Origin: Glycomyces amatae
Lineage (GTDB): Bacteria; Actinomycetota; Actinomycetes; Mycobacteriales; Micromonosporaceae
DNA: 64,000 nucleotides
Direction: 5' to 3'
Assembly: GCF_020991375.1 (NCBI RefSeq)
Contig: NZ_JAJLQZ010000001.1
Span: 186,001-250,000 of the forward strand
A model generated the notes under the pieces. That model ran no database searches, was not told the origin of the DNA, and was given only the letters and a program-made list of their open reading frames with translations. Within the stretch, counting starts at the first letter, position 1. Each line of letters opens with the position of its first letter. This document shows, piece after piece, positions 16,089-24,384 of the stretch. A program made the position numbers and the translations under genes.

Positions 16089-17370
16089 ATCCTTCGCCGA
16101 CGGGACCCGCTGGTCCGACGTCCACGCCGCCGCCGTCTGCGCGTTCCTCGCCGGAACCGCCATGTACACGGCCGACTTCGCCCTCACCCTCCGCCTCCAG
16201 AGCGAGGGCCACGGCGGCTTCGCCGTGGCCGCGCTCATCATCTGCGCGACCCTCCCCCTGGTCCTGCTCGCCCCGCTCACCGGACGCATGGCCGACCGCT
16301 TCGACAGCCGCACTCTCATGGTCGCCTCGGGCCTGCTCCAGACCGCAGCGATCGTCGCCATGGCCTTCACCGACAACCTGTACGCGCTCTTCGCGCTGGT
16401 CGTCCTCAACGCCTGCGGCACCGCGATCAACCAGCCGGTCGTGAGCGCGCTCGTCCCCGTCATAGCCAAACGGGAGGACCTGCCCCGCGCGATCGCGATG
16501 CTCCAGACGGGCACGCTCGTCGGCCTGGCGGCCGGGCCTGCCGCCGCCGGATTCCTCATCAGCGCACACGGCCTGGGAGCCGCGCTCGGCGTCGCGGCGG
16601 CCTGCGCGGCGGCGCGGGTGCTGCTGTGCTGCGACATCCGCACCCGCCGCGGCGGCGTGCGCCGCGACCTCGCCGCCGGCACCGGCGAGGGCCGCGTCGA
16701 GTGGCGCCTGCGCGGCGACAAGCTCCTGGGCGCCATGGTGCTCGGCCTCAGCGCGGTGATCGCGGCGATGTGCGCGGTCAACGTCCTCAACGTCTTCCTG
16801 GTCCGCGAGTCCTACGGCGCGAGCGAGAGCCTGTACGGACTCATCGAGGCCTGCTGGATCGTCGGCATGATCCCCGGCGCCTGGATCGCGGCCGCGGCCG
16901 TCCGGCGCCTGGACCGGGACGTGCAGCTGGCGTGGATGCTCATGGCCTGCCTCGCCGGGGTCGGCCTGGTCTGCTTCGGGCAGGGACTGCCGCTGTTCAC
17001 CGTGCTGCTGCTGGTGCCGCTCAACTTCATCGGCGGGATGTTCAACGCCGGGCAGAACTCGGCGCTGGGCATCGCCATCGCCCGCCGGGTGCCCGACGCC
17101 TTCCGGGGTCGCGCCAACGCCGCCGCCAACAGCCGGATCAACGCTTCCCAGCTCATCGGGTTCCTGCTCGGCGGGGCCATGTCGACGACGATGGACGTGC
17201 GGGTCGCCTTCATGACGGTGGGCCTGGCGTCGATCGCGATCGTGCTGGCCTGCCTGCCGGCCATCCGCCGGGCCGCCCGCGATGACGAGGCCGACAAGGG
17301 CGCCGCGATGCCGACGGGCGAACGCGACCTCGTGGCGGCGGCGTTACCGCGGCCGAGGAGGTGGCGCTGA
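16078..17370 (+). CDS. MFS transporter
   Basis: The 430-residue protein has about twelve hydrophobic segments and the MFS motif-A region GRMADRFDSRTLM between helices 2 and 3, so it is a major-facilitator exporter in the inner membrane. It resembles the drug-efflux/MFS-3 type, but the substrate cannot be read from sequence. ATG 16078 is chosen because TATCTT lies exactly six bases upstream; the in-frame GTG at 16057 lies inside the operator. The gene follows an ArsR-like regulator on the same strand and is controlled by its own operator. The C-terminus is short and basic. Confidence 0.88.
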   Translation: MSFTSFADGTRWSDVHAAAVCAFLAGTAMYTADFALTLRLQSEGHGGFAVAALIICATLPLVLLAPLTGRMADRFDSRTLMVASGLLQTAAIVAMAFTDNLYALFALVVLNACGTAINQPVVSALVPVIAKREDLPRAIAMLQTGTLVGLAAGPAAAGFLISAHGLGAALGVAAACAAARVLLCCDIRTRRGGVRRDLAAGTGEGRVEWRLRGDKLLGAMVLGLSAVIAAMCAVNVLNVFLVRESYGASESLYGLIEACWIVGMIPGAWIAAAAVRRLDRDVQLAWMLMACLAGVGLVCFGQGLPLFTVLLLVPLNFIGGMFNAGQNSALGIAIARRVPDAFRGRANAAANSRINASQLIGFLLGGAMSTTMDVRVAFMTVGLASIAIVLACLPAIRRAARDDEADKGAAMPTGERDLVAAALPRPRRWR

Positions 17371-17386
17371 CCGGATGCGGAGGAAG

Positions 17387-17412
17387 GGCGCCGCGGCTTC
17401 GGCCGCGGCGCC
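17387..17412. terminator. UUCG-tetraloop hairpin after the MFS gene
   Basis: A perfect 11-bp stem, GGCGCCGCGGC with GCCGCGGCGCC, closed by a TTCG loop, 16 bases after the MFS stop codon. Confidence 0.75.
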
Positions 17413-17420
17413 TTACGGCG

Positions 17421-17490
17421 GGCAGGGGTCGAGCCGACGGAGGCGGTCCGATGGGCCCCCGGTTCAATAACCCTGACACAGGGGTCCGAC
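17421..17490 (+). repeat. 70-bp interspersed repeat, copy A
   Basis: Begins GGCAGGGGTCGAGCCGACGG and ends GGGGTCCGAC. It differs from copy B at about six of 70 positions. Confidence 0.85.
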
Positions 17491-17580
17491 ACTTCCAGGT
17501 CGGATCTCGACGGATGCGTTGCACCGCAGAAGAAATGAAGGATTCTCGCTCGGTCGCTCGGTGGACGCGCTTGGTTTCCG

Positions 17581-17650
17581 GGCAGGGGTCGAGCCGACGG
17601 AAGCGGTCCGATGGGCCCCCGGTTCAAAAACCGTGCCACGGGGGTGCGAC
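17581..17650 (+). repeat. 70-bp interspersed repeat, copy B
   Basis: Same start, length and orientation as copy A, 160 bp downstream. The core CGGTTCAAAAACCG forms a small hairpin. Confidence 0.85.
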
Positions 17651-17736
17651 AGAACGGTGCCTGCGAGGCGGGACTTCGCCGTCGAGGTGTGCCGAAACAC
17701 CGTGCGGAGGGTCGAGCGCGCTTCGCTGATCGCCGG

Positions 17737-18849
17737 TCAGGCCGGGTAGGCGCGGATCTCGGTGGCCTTGACCGCCGCCCAGACCGTCTGGCCCGGTTCG
17801 AGCCCCAGATGCGCGGCCGCCGCGGGGGTCACGTCCGCGGCCGTCCGCAGCGGCCCGTCCAACTGGACCCGCAGGTGGTCGCCGTGGCGGTGCACCCCCG
17901 AGACCGTCGCCCGCCAGGTGTTCCGCGGACTGCCGTCCGGCTCCTCCCGGAACAGGGCCACCGCGCTGGGCGCGAAGGCCGCGAACGCCTCGCCCTCCAG
18001 GGCCTCGCCGGTCGTCAGCGCCGTTTCCGGCCCCAACTGCACCGTCGTCCCCGAGGCCTTGCCGCGGTACAGGTTCAACCCGACCAGGCGGGCGATGTAG
18101 TCCGTGCGGGGCCGCGCCGTCACCGCCTCGGCGTCGCCCTCCTGGACCGCGCGCCCCTCCTCGACGACCACGAGCCGGTCGGCGAGCATCAGCGCGTCCA
18201 CCGGGTCGTGCGTCACCAGCACCGCCGCCCCCTCGTGCACGGCGAGGCGGCGGTGGAGCTCCACCCGCGTGTCCAGCCGGGTCCGCGCGTCCAGCGCCGC
18301 GAGCGGCTCGTCGAGCAGCAGCAGCGCCGGATCGGTCGCCAGCGCCCGCGCCAGCGCCACCCGCTGCGCCTGCCCGCCCGACAGCTGCCCGGGACGGCGC
18401 CTCCCGTACTCGGCCAGGCCGACCCGGTCGAGCCAGTCGGCGGCGAGCGCCCGCGCCTCGGCCCGGCCCATGCCCCGGCGCCGCGGCCCGAACGCCACGT
18501 TGTCGACCGCGTTCAGATGCGGGAACAGCAGGTAGTCCTGGAAGACCACGCCGATCCGGCGGTGCTCGGGCGCCACCCTGCGGGTCCGGCCCGCCCCGCG
18601 CCCTCCGGGTCGGTCGAGCGTCTCCCCGTTGAGGACGATGTGCCCGGCGGTGAGCACCTGGAGCCCGGCCAGCGCCCGCAGGGCCGTGGTCTTCCCGGCC
18701 CCGTTGGGGCCCAGCAGCGCCACGGTCTCCCCCGGGGCGGCGCGCAGGCGCAGGTCGAGGCGGAAGTCGCCGCGGTCGACCACGAGGTGGGCGTCCAGTC
18801 CGGCGGCCGCCGCGCCGGGGCCCGGGCCGGCCGGTCGCGGGCCGCTCAT
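17737..18849 (-). CDS. modC: Molybdate ABC transporter ATP-binding protein with TOBE domain
   Basis: The 370-residue protein has an ABC ATPase domain (about 20-240) with Walker A GPNGAGKT, Q-loop VFQDYLLFPHLN, signature LSGGQ, Walker B LLLLDEPLAALD and switch His in THD. A C-terminal TOBE/Mop-type domain (about 300-370) binds molybdate or tungstate and is typical of ModC. It powers uptake with ModB and ModA. The ATG overlaps the modB stop by four bases (18846-18849). Copy B of the 70-bp repeat lies just beyond its stop codon. Confidence 0.93.
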   Translation of the reverse strand: MSGPRPAGPGPGAAAAGLDAHLVVDRGDFRLDLRLRAAPGETVALLGPNGAGKTTALRALAGLQVLTAGHIVLNGETLDRPGGRGAGRTRRVAPEHRRIGVVFQDYLLFPHLNAVDNVAFGPRRRGMGRAEARALAADWLDRVGLAEYGRRRPGQLSGGQAQRVALARALATDPALLLLDEPLAALDARTRLDTRVELHRRLAVHEGAAVLVTHDPVDALMLADRLVVVEEGRAVQEGDAEAVTARPRTDYIARLVGLNLYRGKASGTTVQLGPETALTTGEALEGEAFAAFAPSAVALFREEPDGSPRNTWRATVSGVHRHGDHLRVQLDGPLRTAADVTPAAAAHLGLEPGQTVWAAVKATEIRAYPA

Positions 18850-19664
18850 GCGGCCGCCGCCGTCCAGCGGTCGCGCAGGCTCGCCAGCACCGCGACCGAC
18901 ACTGCCAGCAGGAGCAGGCTGAGCACGATCGCGGCCTCCAGGTCCGATTGCAGCGCCAGGTAGACGGCGAGCGGCATCGTCTGGGTGCGGCCGGGGAAGT
19001 TCCCCGCGAAGGTGATCGTGGCCCCGAACTCGCCGAGGGCCCGCGCCCAGCACAGGACCGCCCCGGCCAGGACGCCCGGTGCGATCATCGGCAGCGTCAC
19101 GTGCGTGAACACGGTCCACCGCCCGGCGCCGAGGGTCGCGGCGGCCTCCTCGAAGCGGACGTCGGCGCCGCGGAGCGCCCCCTCGACCGAGACCACCAGG
19201 AACGGCATGGACACGAACGTCATCGCCAGGACCACCGCGGTCGTGGTGAAGGGGATCGTGACGTCGAACCGGTCGTACAGCCATGCCCCGACGATCCCGT
19301 TGCGGCCGAACACGAGCAGCAGCGCGACGCCGCCGACGACGGGCGGCAGGACGAGCGGCACGGTCACCAGGGCCCGCAGGAGGCCCCGTCCCGGGAAGTC
19401 GCCGCGGGCGAGCAGCCAGGCGATGGGGACGCCGAAGAGCAGGGACAGGGCGGTCGCGGCGGTCGCGGTGGCCAGCGAGAGCCGCAGGGCCGCGAGGATG
19501 TCGGGTTCGGCGAGCCGCGACGGGATCTCGGTCCAGGGGGCGCGGGCCAGGAGGCCGACGAGCGGCAGGACGAGGAACGCGAGCCCGGCGACGGCGGGGA
19601 CCAGGAGCGCGGCCGGGATGCGGCGGCGCTGCCGGGGGCGTTTGGCGGACATTGCGTTCCCCAT
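18846..19664 (-). CDS. modB: Molybdate ABC transporter permease
   Basis: The 272-residue inner-membrane protein has about six hydrophobic helices after a basic N-terminus. The conserved ABC-permease EAA loop reads FEEAAATLGAGRWTVFTHVTLPMIAPGV, the site that contacts ModC. It forms the translocation channel for molybdate. It overlaps modC by four bases and starts three bases after the modA stop, so modABC is one transcription unit. A second in-frame Met four codons later is an alternative start. Confidence 0.93.
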   Translation of the reverse strand: MGNAMSAKRPRQRRRIPAALLVPAVAGLAFLVLPLVGLLARAPWTEIPSRLAEPDILAALRLSLATATAATALSLLFGVPIAWLLARGDFPGRGLLRALVTVPLVLPPVVGGVALLLVFGRNGIVGAWLYDRFDVTIPFTTTAVVLAMTFVSMPFLVVSVEGALRGADVRFEEAAATLGAGRWTVFTHVTLPMIAPGVLAGAVLCWARALGEFGATITFAGNFPGRTQTMPLAVYLALQSDLEAAIVLSLLLLAVSVAVLASLRDRWTAAAA

Positions 19665-19667
19665 GGC

Positions 19668-20420
19668 CTACGGCTGCTGGAACCCGGCGGTCTCGAGGAC
19701 GGCCTGGGCGTCGTCGGCGAGCACGAAGTCGGTGAAGTCGGCGGCGAGGCCGGCGTTCGGGGCGTCCTCGAGGGCCGCGATCGGGTAGGTGTTGACGGCC
19801 GCGGCCGACTCGGGGAACTCGACGGCGTCCACCTCGGTGTCGGCGGCGATGGCGTCGGTGCGGTAGACCAGGGCGGCGTCGACCTCGCCGAGGACGAGCT
19901 TCTGGAGGGTGGCCTTGACGTCGGCCTCGTAGGTGACCGGGACGAGGTCGAGGCCGGCGGCGTCGACGGCGGCCTGCGCGGCGGCCCCGCAGGGGATCTC
20001 CGCGGCGCAGGCGGCGAAGGTGCGGCCGGCCAGGTCGGCGAGCGCGGCCACATCGTCGGGGTTGCCCTCGGGGACGGCGATGACGAGCTGGTTGAGGGCG
20101 AACGTCCGCGGGTCGGCGGCGGCGCCCGCCTCGACGGCCTTCTCCATGTTCTCCGCGTCGGCGGCGGCGAAGACGTCGGCGGGGGCGCCTTCGGTGATCT
20201 GGGCGGCGAGGTCGGAGGAACCGGCGAAGTTGAACTCGACGCGGACGCCGTCGTGCTCGGCCTCGAAGCGGTCGCCGATCTCGGTGAACGCCTCGGTGAG
20301 GGAGGCGGCGGCGAACACGGTGAGGGTGGTGCCATCGCCGCCGGCGGCGCCGGTGCCGCCGCAGGCGGTGAGGGAGGCGAGGGCGAGGACCGCGGCGGCG
20401 AGGGTCGGCTTGGCGCGCAT
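19668..20420 (-). CDS. modA: Molybdate-binding lipoprotein
   Basis: The 250-residue protein has a lipoprotein signal peptide ending in the lipobox LTAC (Cys20) and then a substrate-binding domain with the ModA start LTVFAAASLTEAFTEIG and NFAGSSDLAAQI, where Ser residues coordinate the oxyanion. APADVFAAAD and VYRTDA are also family-typical. It is tethered outside the membrane and hands molybdate to ModB/ModC. It lies 27 bases after the TOBE-regulator gene and leads modBC. Confidence 0.93.
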   Translation of the reverse strand: MRAKPTLAAAVLALASLTACGGTGAAGGDGTTLTVFAAASLTEAFTEIGDRFEAEHDGVRVEFNFAGSSDLAAQITEGAPADVFAAADAENMEKAVEAGAAADPRTFALNQLVIAVPEGNPDDVAALADLAGRTFAACAAEIPCGAAAQAAVDAAGLDLVPVTYEADVKATLQKLVLGEVDAALVYRTDAIAADTEVDAVEFPESAAAVNTYPIAALEDAPNAGLAADFTDFVLADDAQAVLETAGFQQP

Positions 20421-20447
20421 GGTGACTCCGATGCTGGAGAGGGCCGG

Positions 20448-20837
20448 TCAGGCGTGCTCGACGACGACGTTGGTGGACTTGACGACGGCGGTCGCCAGGG
20501 AGCCGACTTCGAGGCCGAGTTCGTCGACCGCTTCGCGGCTCATGAGGGAGACGACCCTGAACGGGCCGACCTGGAGATCGACCTGGGCCATGACCCGGTC
20601 TTTGACGATGGCGGTGACGATGCCGCGCAGGCGGTTGCGGGCCGAGGAGGACCCGGCCCCGGCATCGGGTGCGGCGGCCCGCTCGCGGGCGAACGCGGCG
20701 AGGTCGGCGCCGGTGATCGCGCGGTGGCCGTGCTCGTCGCGCGCGGCGGCCAGGCGGCCGCCGTCGATCCAGCGCCGCAGCGTGTCCGCGGAGACCCCGA
20801 GCAGCTCGGCGGCCTCCCCGATCCGAAACGTCGTCAC
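20448..20837 (-). CDS. MerR-like HTH plus TOBE molybdate-responsive regulator
   Basis: The 129-residue protein has an N-terminal MerR/excisionase-type helix-turn-helix (FRIGEAAELLGVSADTLRRWIDGGRL) and, from about residue 65, a TOBE/Mop domain (RNRLRGIVTAIVKDRVMAQVDLQVG through ATAVVKSTNVVVE). This two-domain layout is found beside mod genes in actinobacteria and probably senses molybdate to control modABC, a ModE analogue. The GTG start at 20837 follows TACGAT by six bases, giving a leaderless start and excluding the longer upstream frame. Confidence 0.85.
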   Translation of the reverse strand: MTTFRIGEAAELLGVSADTLRRWIDGGRLAAARDEHGHRAITGADLAAFARERAAAPDAGAGSSSARNRLRGIVTAIVKDRVMAQVDLQVGPFRVVSLMSREAVDELGLEVGSLATAVVKSTNVVVEHA

Positions 20838-20843
20838 CGACCA

Positions 20844-20849
20844 ATCGTA
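20844..20849 (-). promoter_or_regulatory. -10 box of the mod operon (leaderless)
   Basis: TACGAT on the minus strand ends six bases before the GTG at 20837. Confidence 0.6.
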
Positions 20850-20937
20850 ACCTCGCGAATGCAAGGACGGGAACCGTGAAACCCTGGTATTTACGAGACT
20901 GCAATGACCGGGGGCGCGCATACGCGGGCCCCGGAAT

Positions 20938-21007
20938 GTCGGACCCGCATGGCACGGTTTTTGAACCGGGGGCCCACGGGACCGCCTCCGTCGGCTCGGC
21001 CCCTGCC
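20938..21007 (-). repeat. 70-bp interspersed repeat, copy C (inverted)
   Basis: On the minus strand it runs GGCAGGGGCCGAGCCGACGG through GCGGGTCCGAC and keeps the CGGTTCAAAAACCG core. It is the full length of copies A and B. Confidence 0.85.
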
Positions 21008-21042
21008 CGAAAACAGGTGCGGCCCGCCGACGGGTCCGGATT

Positions 21043-21082
21043 GTCGGACCCCTGCGGCACGGTGGTCGAACCGGGGCCCGCG
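21043..21082 (-). repeat. 70-bp interspersed repeat, copy D (partial, inverted)
   Basis: About 40 bases matching the distal half of copy C (GTCGGACCC..GGCACGGT..GAACCGGGGCCC), 36 bp from it in the same orientation. The proximal half is missing or diverged. Together copies C and D fill the 300-base gap between the mod regulator and the metallopeptidase gene. Confidence 0.65.
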
Positions 21083-21141
21083 CATAAGGACGGCGACCCG
21101 CCGAACAGGTCCCGCTCCGCGCTGCCCTCAGCGCGGCGGCC

Positions 21142-21495
21142 TCAGCCCCAGCCGAGCTCGTGGAGGCGCTCCTCCTCGATGCCGAAGTGGTGGGCGATCT
21201 CGTGCACTACGGTCACCGCGACCTCCTCGACCACTTCCTCCGGGCTCGAGCACATGCGCAGGGTCGGCCCCCGGTAGATCGTGATCGTGTCCGGCAGGAC
21301 CCCCGCGTACTCCCAGCCGCGGTCGGTCAGCGCCGTCCCCTGGTAGAGCCCGAGCAGCTCCTTCTCGGGGCCGTCGGGCTCGTCCTCGACCAGGATCGCC
21401 ACGTTGTCGAGCATCGCCATCAGCTCGACCGGAACCGCGTCCAGCGCGTCCGCCACCGCCGCTTCGAAGTCCGCCTCGTCCATATCGACCGCCAC
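21142..21495 (-). CDS. Zincin-like metallopeptidase family protein
   Basis: The 117-residue protein has the short zincin motif [14 protein letters not shown] near its C-terminus, HExxH with an acidic residue downstream, as in the actinobacterial 'metallopeptidase family' (DUF1025/zincin_1) next to serS. The N-terminal half includes LVEDEP and [13 protein letters not shown]. It is cytoplasmic with no signal peptide; its substrate is unknown. The GTG at 21495 follows TATTGT by six bases. It is divergent from serS, with starts 54 bases apart. Confidence 0.82.
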   Translation of the reverse strand: MAVDMDEADFEAAVADALDAVPVELMAMLDNVAILVEDEPDGPEKELLGLYQGTALTDRGWEYAGVLPDTITIYRGPTLRMCSSPEEVVEEVAVTVVHEIAHHFGIEEERLHELGWG

Positions 21496-21501
21496 ACGCC
21501 C

Positions 21502-21507
21502 ACAATA
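21502..21507 (-). promoter_or_regulatory. -10 box of the metallopeptidase gene (leaderless)
   Basis: TATTGT ends six bases before the GTG at 21495. Confidence 0.55.
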
Positions 21508-21536
21508 TGCGCTCGAAGACGCACTCGCCCGGCCGG

Positions 21537-21542
21537 TAATCT
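21537..21542 (+). promoter_or_regulatory. -10 box of serS (leaderless)
   Basis: TAATCT ends seven bases before the GTG at 21550. It faces away from the metallopeptidase promoter. Confidence 0.6.
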
Positions 21543-21549
21543 GGTGGGC

Positions 21550-22812
21550 GTGATTGATCTGCGTGCACTGCGAGACGACCCGGACGCCTACCGCGACAGC
21601 CAGCGCAAGAGGGGCGCCTCCGCGGACGCCGTCGACTCCCTGCTGTCCGCCGACGCCGAGCACCGCAGTGCCCTCCAGTCCTTCGAGAACCTCCGCGCCG
21701 AGCAGAAGAGCCTGGGCAAGAAGATCGCCGGGGCCGGCGCCGAGGAGAAGCGGGCCCTCCTGGACCGCACCAAGGTCCTCTCGGAGGAGGTCAAGACCGC
21801 CGAACTGCGCGTCACCGAGACCGCGTCGGCGTTCGACGCCGCCGCGAAGTCGCTGCCGAACCTGGTGGCCGAGGGCGCCCCGGCCGGCGGCGAGGACGAC
21901 TACGTCGTGCTGCGCGAGGTCGGCGAGAAGCGCGACATCGCCGACCCCCGCGACCACCTGGAGATCGGGACCGCGCTGGGCCTGCTCGACACCGAGCGCG
22001 GCGCGAAGACCTCGGGCGCGCGCTTCTACTACCTCACCGGCGACGGCGCGCTGCTGCAGCTGGCCATGCTCAACCTCGCGATCCAGCAGGCCGTGGAGAC
22101 CGGCTTCATGCCGGTGATCCCGCCGGTGCTGGTGCGCCCCGAGGCCATGGAGGGCACGGGCTTCCTCGGCGAGCACGCCGACGAGATCTACTACCTCGAA
22201 CGCGACGAGATGTACCTGGTCGGCACCTCGGAGGTGCCGCTGGCGGCCTACCACTCGGGGGAGAACCTGGGCGAGTTGACGCAGCCGCGCCGCTACGCGG
22301 GCTGGTCCTCGTGCTTCCGGCGCGAGGCGGGGTCGTACGGGAAGGACACGCGGGGGATCATCCGCGTCCACCAGTTCGACAAGGTCGAGATGTTCTCGTT
22401 CTGCCGCCCGGAGGACGCGGCGGCCGAGCACGAGAAGCTCCTGTCCTACGAGGAGCAGATGCTCCAGAAGATGGAGCTGCCCTACCGGGTCATCGACGTG
22501 GCCGCGGGCGACCTCGGGACCTCGGCCTCGCGCAAGTTCGACTGCGAGGCGTGGGTGCCGACCCAGGGCCGGTACCGGGAGCTGACCTCGACCTCGAACT
22601 GCACCACCTTCCAGGCCCGGCGCCTGAACGTGAAGTACCGCGACGAGCAGGGCCGGAACGCGGTGGCCGCGACCCTGAACGGGACCCTCGCCACCACGCG
22701 CTGGCTGGTGGCGATCCTGGAGAACCACCAGCGGCCCGACGGCTCGGTGGCGGTCCCGAAGGCGCTCCAGCCCTTCCTCGGCAAGGACGTCATCGAACCG
22801 AAGCAGGCGTAG
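21550..22812 (+). CDS. serS: Seryl-tRNA synthetase
   Basis: The 420-residue class II synthetase attaches serine to tRNA-Ser. It starts [18 protein letters not shown], the usual SerRS opening, followed by a coiled-coil tRNA-binding arm (about 30-100). Motif 2 reads [21 protein letters not shown] and motif 3 [16 protein letters not shown]. The GTG start follows a -10 box by seven bases; longer in-frame starts would cross the promoter. A 20-bp perfect hairpin follows the gene. It forms a divergent pair with the zincin gene. Confidence 0.97.
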   Translation: MIDLRALRDDPDAYRDSQRKRGASADAVDSLLSADAEHRSALQSFENLRAEQKSLGKKIAGAGAEEKRALLDRTKVLSEEVKTAELRVTETASAFDAAAKSLPNLVAEGAPAGGEDDYVVLREVGEKRDIADPRDHLEIGTALGLLDTERGAKTSGARFYYLTGDGALLQLAMLNLAIQQAVETGFMPVIPPVLVRPEAMEGTGFLGEHADEIYYLERDEMYLVGTSEVPLAAYHSGENLGELTQPRRYAGWSSCFRREAGSYGKDTRGIIRVHQFDKVEMFSFCRPEDAAAEHEKLLSYEEQMLQKMELPYRVIDVAAGDLGTSASRKFDCEAWVPTQGRYRELTSTSNCTTFQARRLNVKYRDEQGRNAVAATLNGTLATTRWLVAILENHQRPDGSVAVPKALQPFLGKDVIEPKQA

Positions 22813-22832
22813 CGCCGCCGCGAAGGCCGCGA

Positions 22833-22876
22833 AACGCGAAGCGGCCCCGGTTGGAGAACCGGGGCCGCTTCGCGTT
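22833..22876. terminator. Strong hairpin after serS
   Basis: Perfect 20-bp inverted repeat (22833-22852 with 22857-22876) and a GGAG loop, between convergent serS and the DUF488 gene. Confidence 0.85.
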
Positions 22877-22881
22877 CGGCG

Positions 22882-22951
22882 GGCAGGGGCCGAGGCGACG
22901 GGGGCGGTCCTGCGGGCCCCCGGTTCAAAGACCATGCCACACGGGTCCGAC
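22882..22951 (+). repeat. 70-bp interspersed repeat, copy E
   Basis: Starts GGCAGGGGCCGAGGCGACGG and ends ACACGGGTCCGAC, directly after the serS terminator. It is the most diverged full copy; the core reads CGGTTCAAAGACCA. Confidence 0.8.
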
Positions 22952-22979
22952 AAGGACGGGGCCGTCGCGGCGGGCTCCG

Positions 22980-23345
22980 CTAGGCGGCCTGCTGCTCCTC
23001 GAGCCAGGCCTTCAGGACCAGGGCGTGGTTGACCTCGGGGTCCTTGGCGGCGTACAGGAGGGTGACCGGGCCGTTCCCGGCCGCCTCGAGGAGCCGCCGG
23101 GCCCGCTCGGGGTGGCCGTCGAGTTCGCCGCGGTAGCGGTCGGTGAACTCGCCGAAGCGGTCGGGCATGTGGCCGAACCAGATGCGCAGGTTCGGGGAGG
23201 GCGCCGCGTCCTGCGCCCACACGACCCCGTCCAGGTCCTCCTCGGCGACGCCCCGCGGCCACAGCCGGTCGACCAGGAACACCGCCCCGGCCCGGTCGGG
23301 GTCCCGGCGGTAGTCGTAGACGCGTTCGATCATGATCTCGCCCAT
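22980..23345 (-). CDS. DUF488 family protein
   Basis: The 121-residue protein reads as DUF488: VYDYRR, VDRLWPRGV, a Trp-Ala/Asp-Ala-Ala-Pro-Ser motif with LRIWFGHMPDRFGEF, then LLEAAGNGPVTLLYAAKDPEVNHALVL, matching the TLLY-A-KD-NHA signature. The function is not established; some members lie near heme or stress genes. ATG 23345 is supported by TACGGT six bases upstream; Met5 (23333) is an alternative. It is convergent with serS and divergent from the HAD gene. Confidence 0.85.
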   Translation of the reverse strand: MGEIMIERVYDYRRDPDRAGAVFLVDRLWPRGVAEEDLDGVVWAQDAAPSPNLRIWFGHMPDRFGEFTDRYRGELDGHPERARRLLEAAGNGPVTLLYAAKDPEVNHALVLKAWLEEQQAA

Positions 23346-23351
23346 AGACGA

Positions 23352-23357
23352 ACCGTA
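23352..23357 (-). promoter_or_regulatory. -10 box of the DUF488 gene (leaderless)
   Basis: TACGGT ends six bases before the ATG at 23345. Confidence 0.55.
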
Positions 23358-23462
23358 TGCCCGGAGCCGCCCCGATGGGTGGGTTTGGTGTGATTGCGGT
23401 TCGTCATGAGACGGTGACGTGAGTTCAGCCGCTCGGTTCCCCGCCGTTCACCCGGGCGGGGC

Positions 23463-23468
23463 TACGGT
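23463..23468 (+). promoter_or_regulatory. -10 box of the first HAD gene (leaderless)
   Basis: TACGGT ends six bases before the GTG at 23475. Confidence 0.55.
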
Positions 23469-23474
23469 TGGGGG

Positions 23475-24323
23475 GTGCCAGACAACGCCCCGCCCGCCCT
23501 CAGGAAGACGCCCCCCAAGCTCGTCGCCATCGACCTCGACGGCACCGTCGTGGACTACCACGACCGGCAGCTCACCCGGCCCAGCGCCGCAGTGGTCAAG
23601 GCGATCCGGGCCGTGCGCGACGCGGGCGTCCCGGTCGCCGTCGTCACCGGCCGCGCCATCTGGGGCGCCGTGAGCACCGCCGACGACCTCGGCCTCGCCG
23701 ACGGGTTCGTCTCCGCCTCCCACGGCGCCGGCGAGTACGACCTGGCCCTGCGCGCCATCTCCCACCAGGCCGTCTTCGACGCCCGCGTCGCCGTCGACGC
23801 CTTCCGCGCCGCCGACCCGAAAGTGGAGTTCGCGGTCGAGTGGGACCTCGACGGCTGGTGGCACACCAGCGGCTTCCGGCGCGACTTCCCCGCCCAGTGG
23901 GCCGGCGAGGTCACCCTCGAGGCGCTCTCGGCGCGCCCCGCCCCGCGCCTGGTCGCCCGCGTCGACTCCGACAACCGCTACGGGAGCGCCGACCGCTGCC
24001 CGCACGCGATGCGCCTGGCCGCCGGCGCCGCACTGGCCGAGGCCGACTACCACGTCGAGGTCGGCTACAACGGCTGGGTCGACGTCGGCCCGCCCGGGGT
24101 CAGCAAGGCCACCGGCATCGCCCGCATCGCCGAGTACTACGGCGTATCATCGGCCGACACCGTCGTCTTCGGCGACGCCCACAACGACCTCACCATGTTC
24201 GCGTGGGCCGGGCACGCGGTCGCGATGGGGCAGGCGGCGCCCGAGGTGCGGGCCGCCGCCGACGAGGTGGCCCCCTCGGTGTGGGAGGACGGTGTGGCTA
24301 AGGTGCTGTCACGCTGGTTCTAG
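23475..24323 (+). CDS. Cof-type HAD hydrolase, first of two
   Basis: The 282-residue protein belongs to the HAD superfamily, Cof/IIB type. Motif I is AIDLDGTVVDYHD, motif II AVVTGRA, and motifs III/IV are GVSKATGIARI followed by VVFGDAHNDLTMFAWAGHAVAM. These enzymes dephosphorylate sugar phosphates or nucleotides; the substrate is not readable. The GTG start follows TACGGT by six bases. The next gene is a paralogue, 61 bases downstream on the same strand. Confidence 0.88.
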   Translation: MPDNAPPALRKTPPKLVAIDLDGTVVDYHDRQLTRPSAAVVKAIRAVRDAGVPVAVVTGRAIWGAVSTADDLGLADGFVSASHGAGEYDLALRAISHQAVFDARVAVDAFRAADPKVEFAVEWDLDGWWHTSGFRRDFPAQWAGEVTLEALSARPAPRLVARVDSDNRYGSADRCPHAMRLAAGAALAEADYHVEVGYNGWVDVGPPGVSKATGIARIAEYYGVSSADTVVFGDAHNDLTMFAWAGHAVAMGQAAPEVRAAADEVAPSVWEDGVAKVLSRWF

Positions 24324-24384
24324 TCCCGAAGCGAGGCAACCGGTTCGCGGCGGCGGATCGCGGCGCGACAACCAAGGAGGACGC

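Larger units (their letters stand above)
17371..17736. other. Gap between MFS and modC holding a hairpin and two repeat copies
   Basis: No gene is apparent in these 366 bases between convergent genes. They hold a UUCG-loop hairpin (17387-17412) and two copies of the 70-bp interspersed repeat, separated by 90 bases of lower GC. Confidence 0.6.

Noticed and set aside
17737..21060. 1107-codon frame joining modC with upstream sequence on the minus strand
   Set aside because: Only the last 370 codons encode ModC; the upstream part is Arg-rich and overlaps modB and modA in the wrong frame, and an ATGA overlap marks the true modC start.
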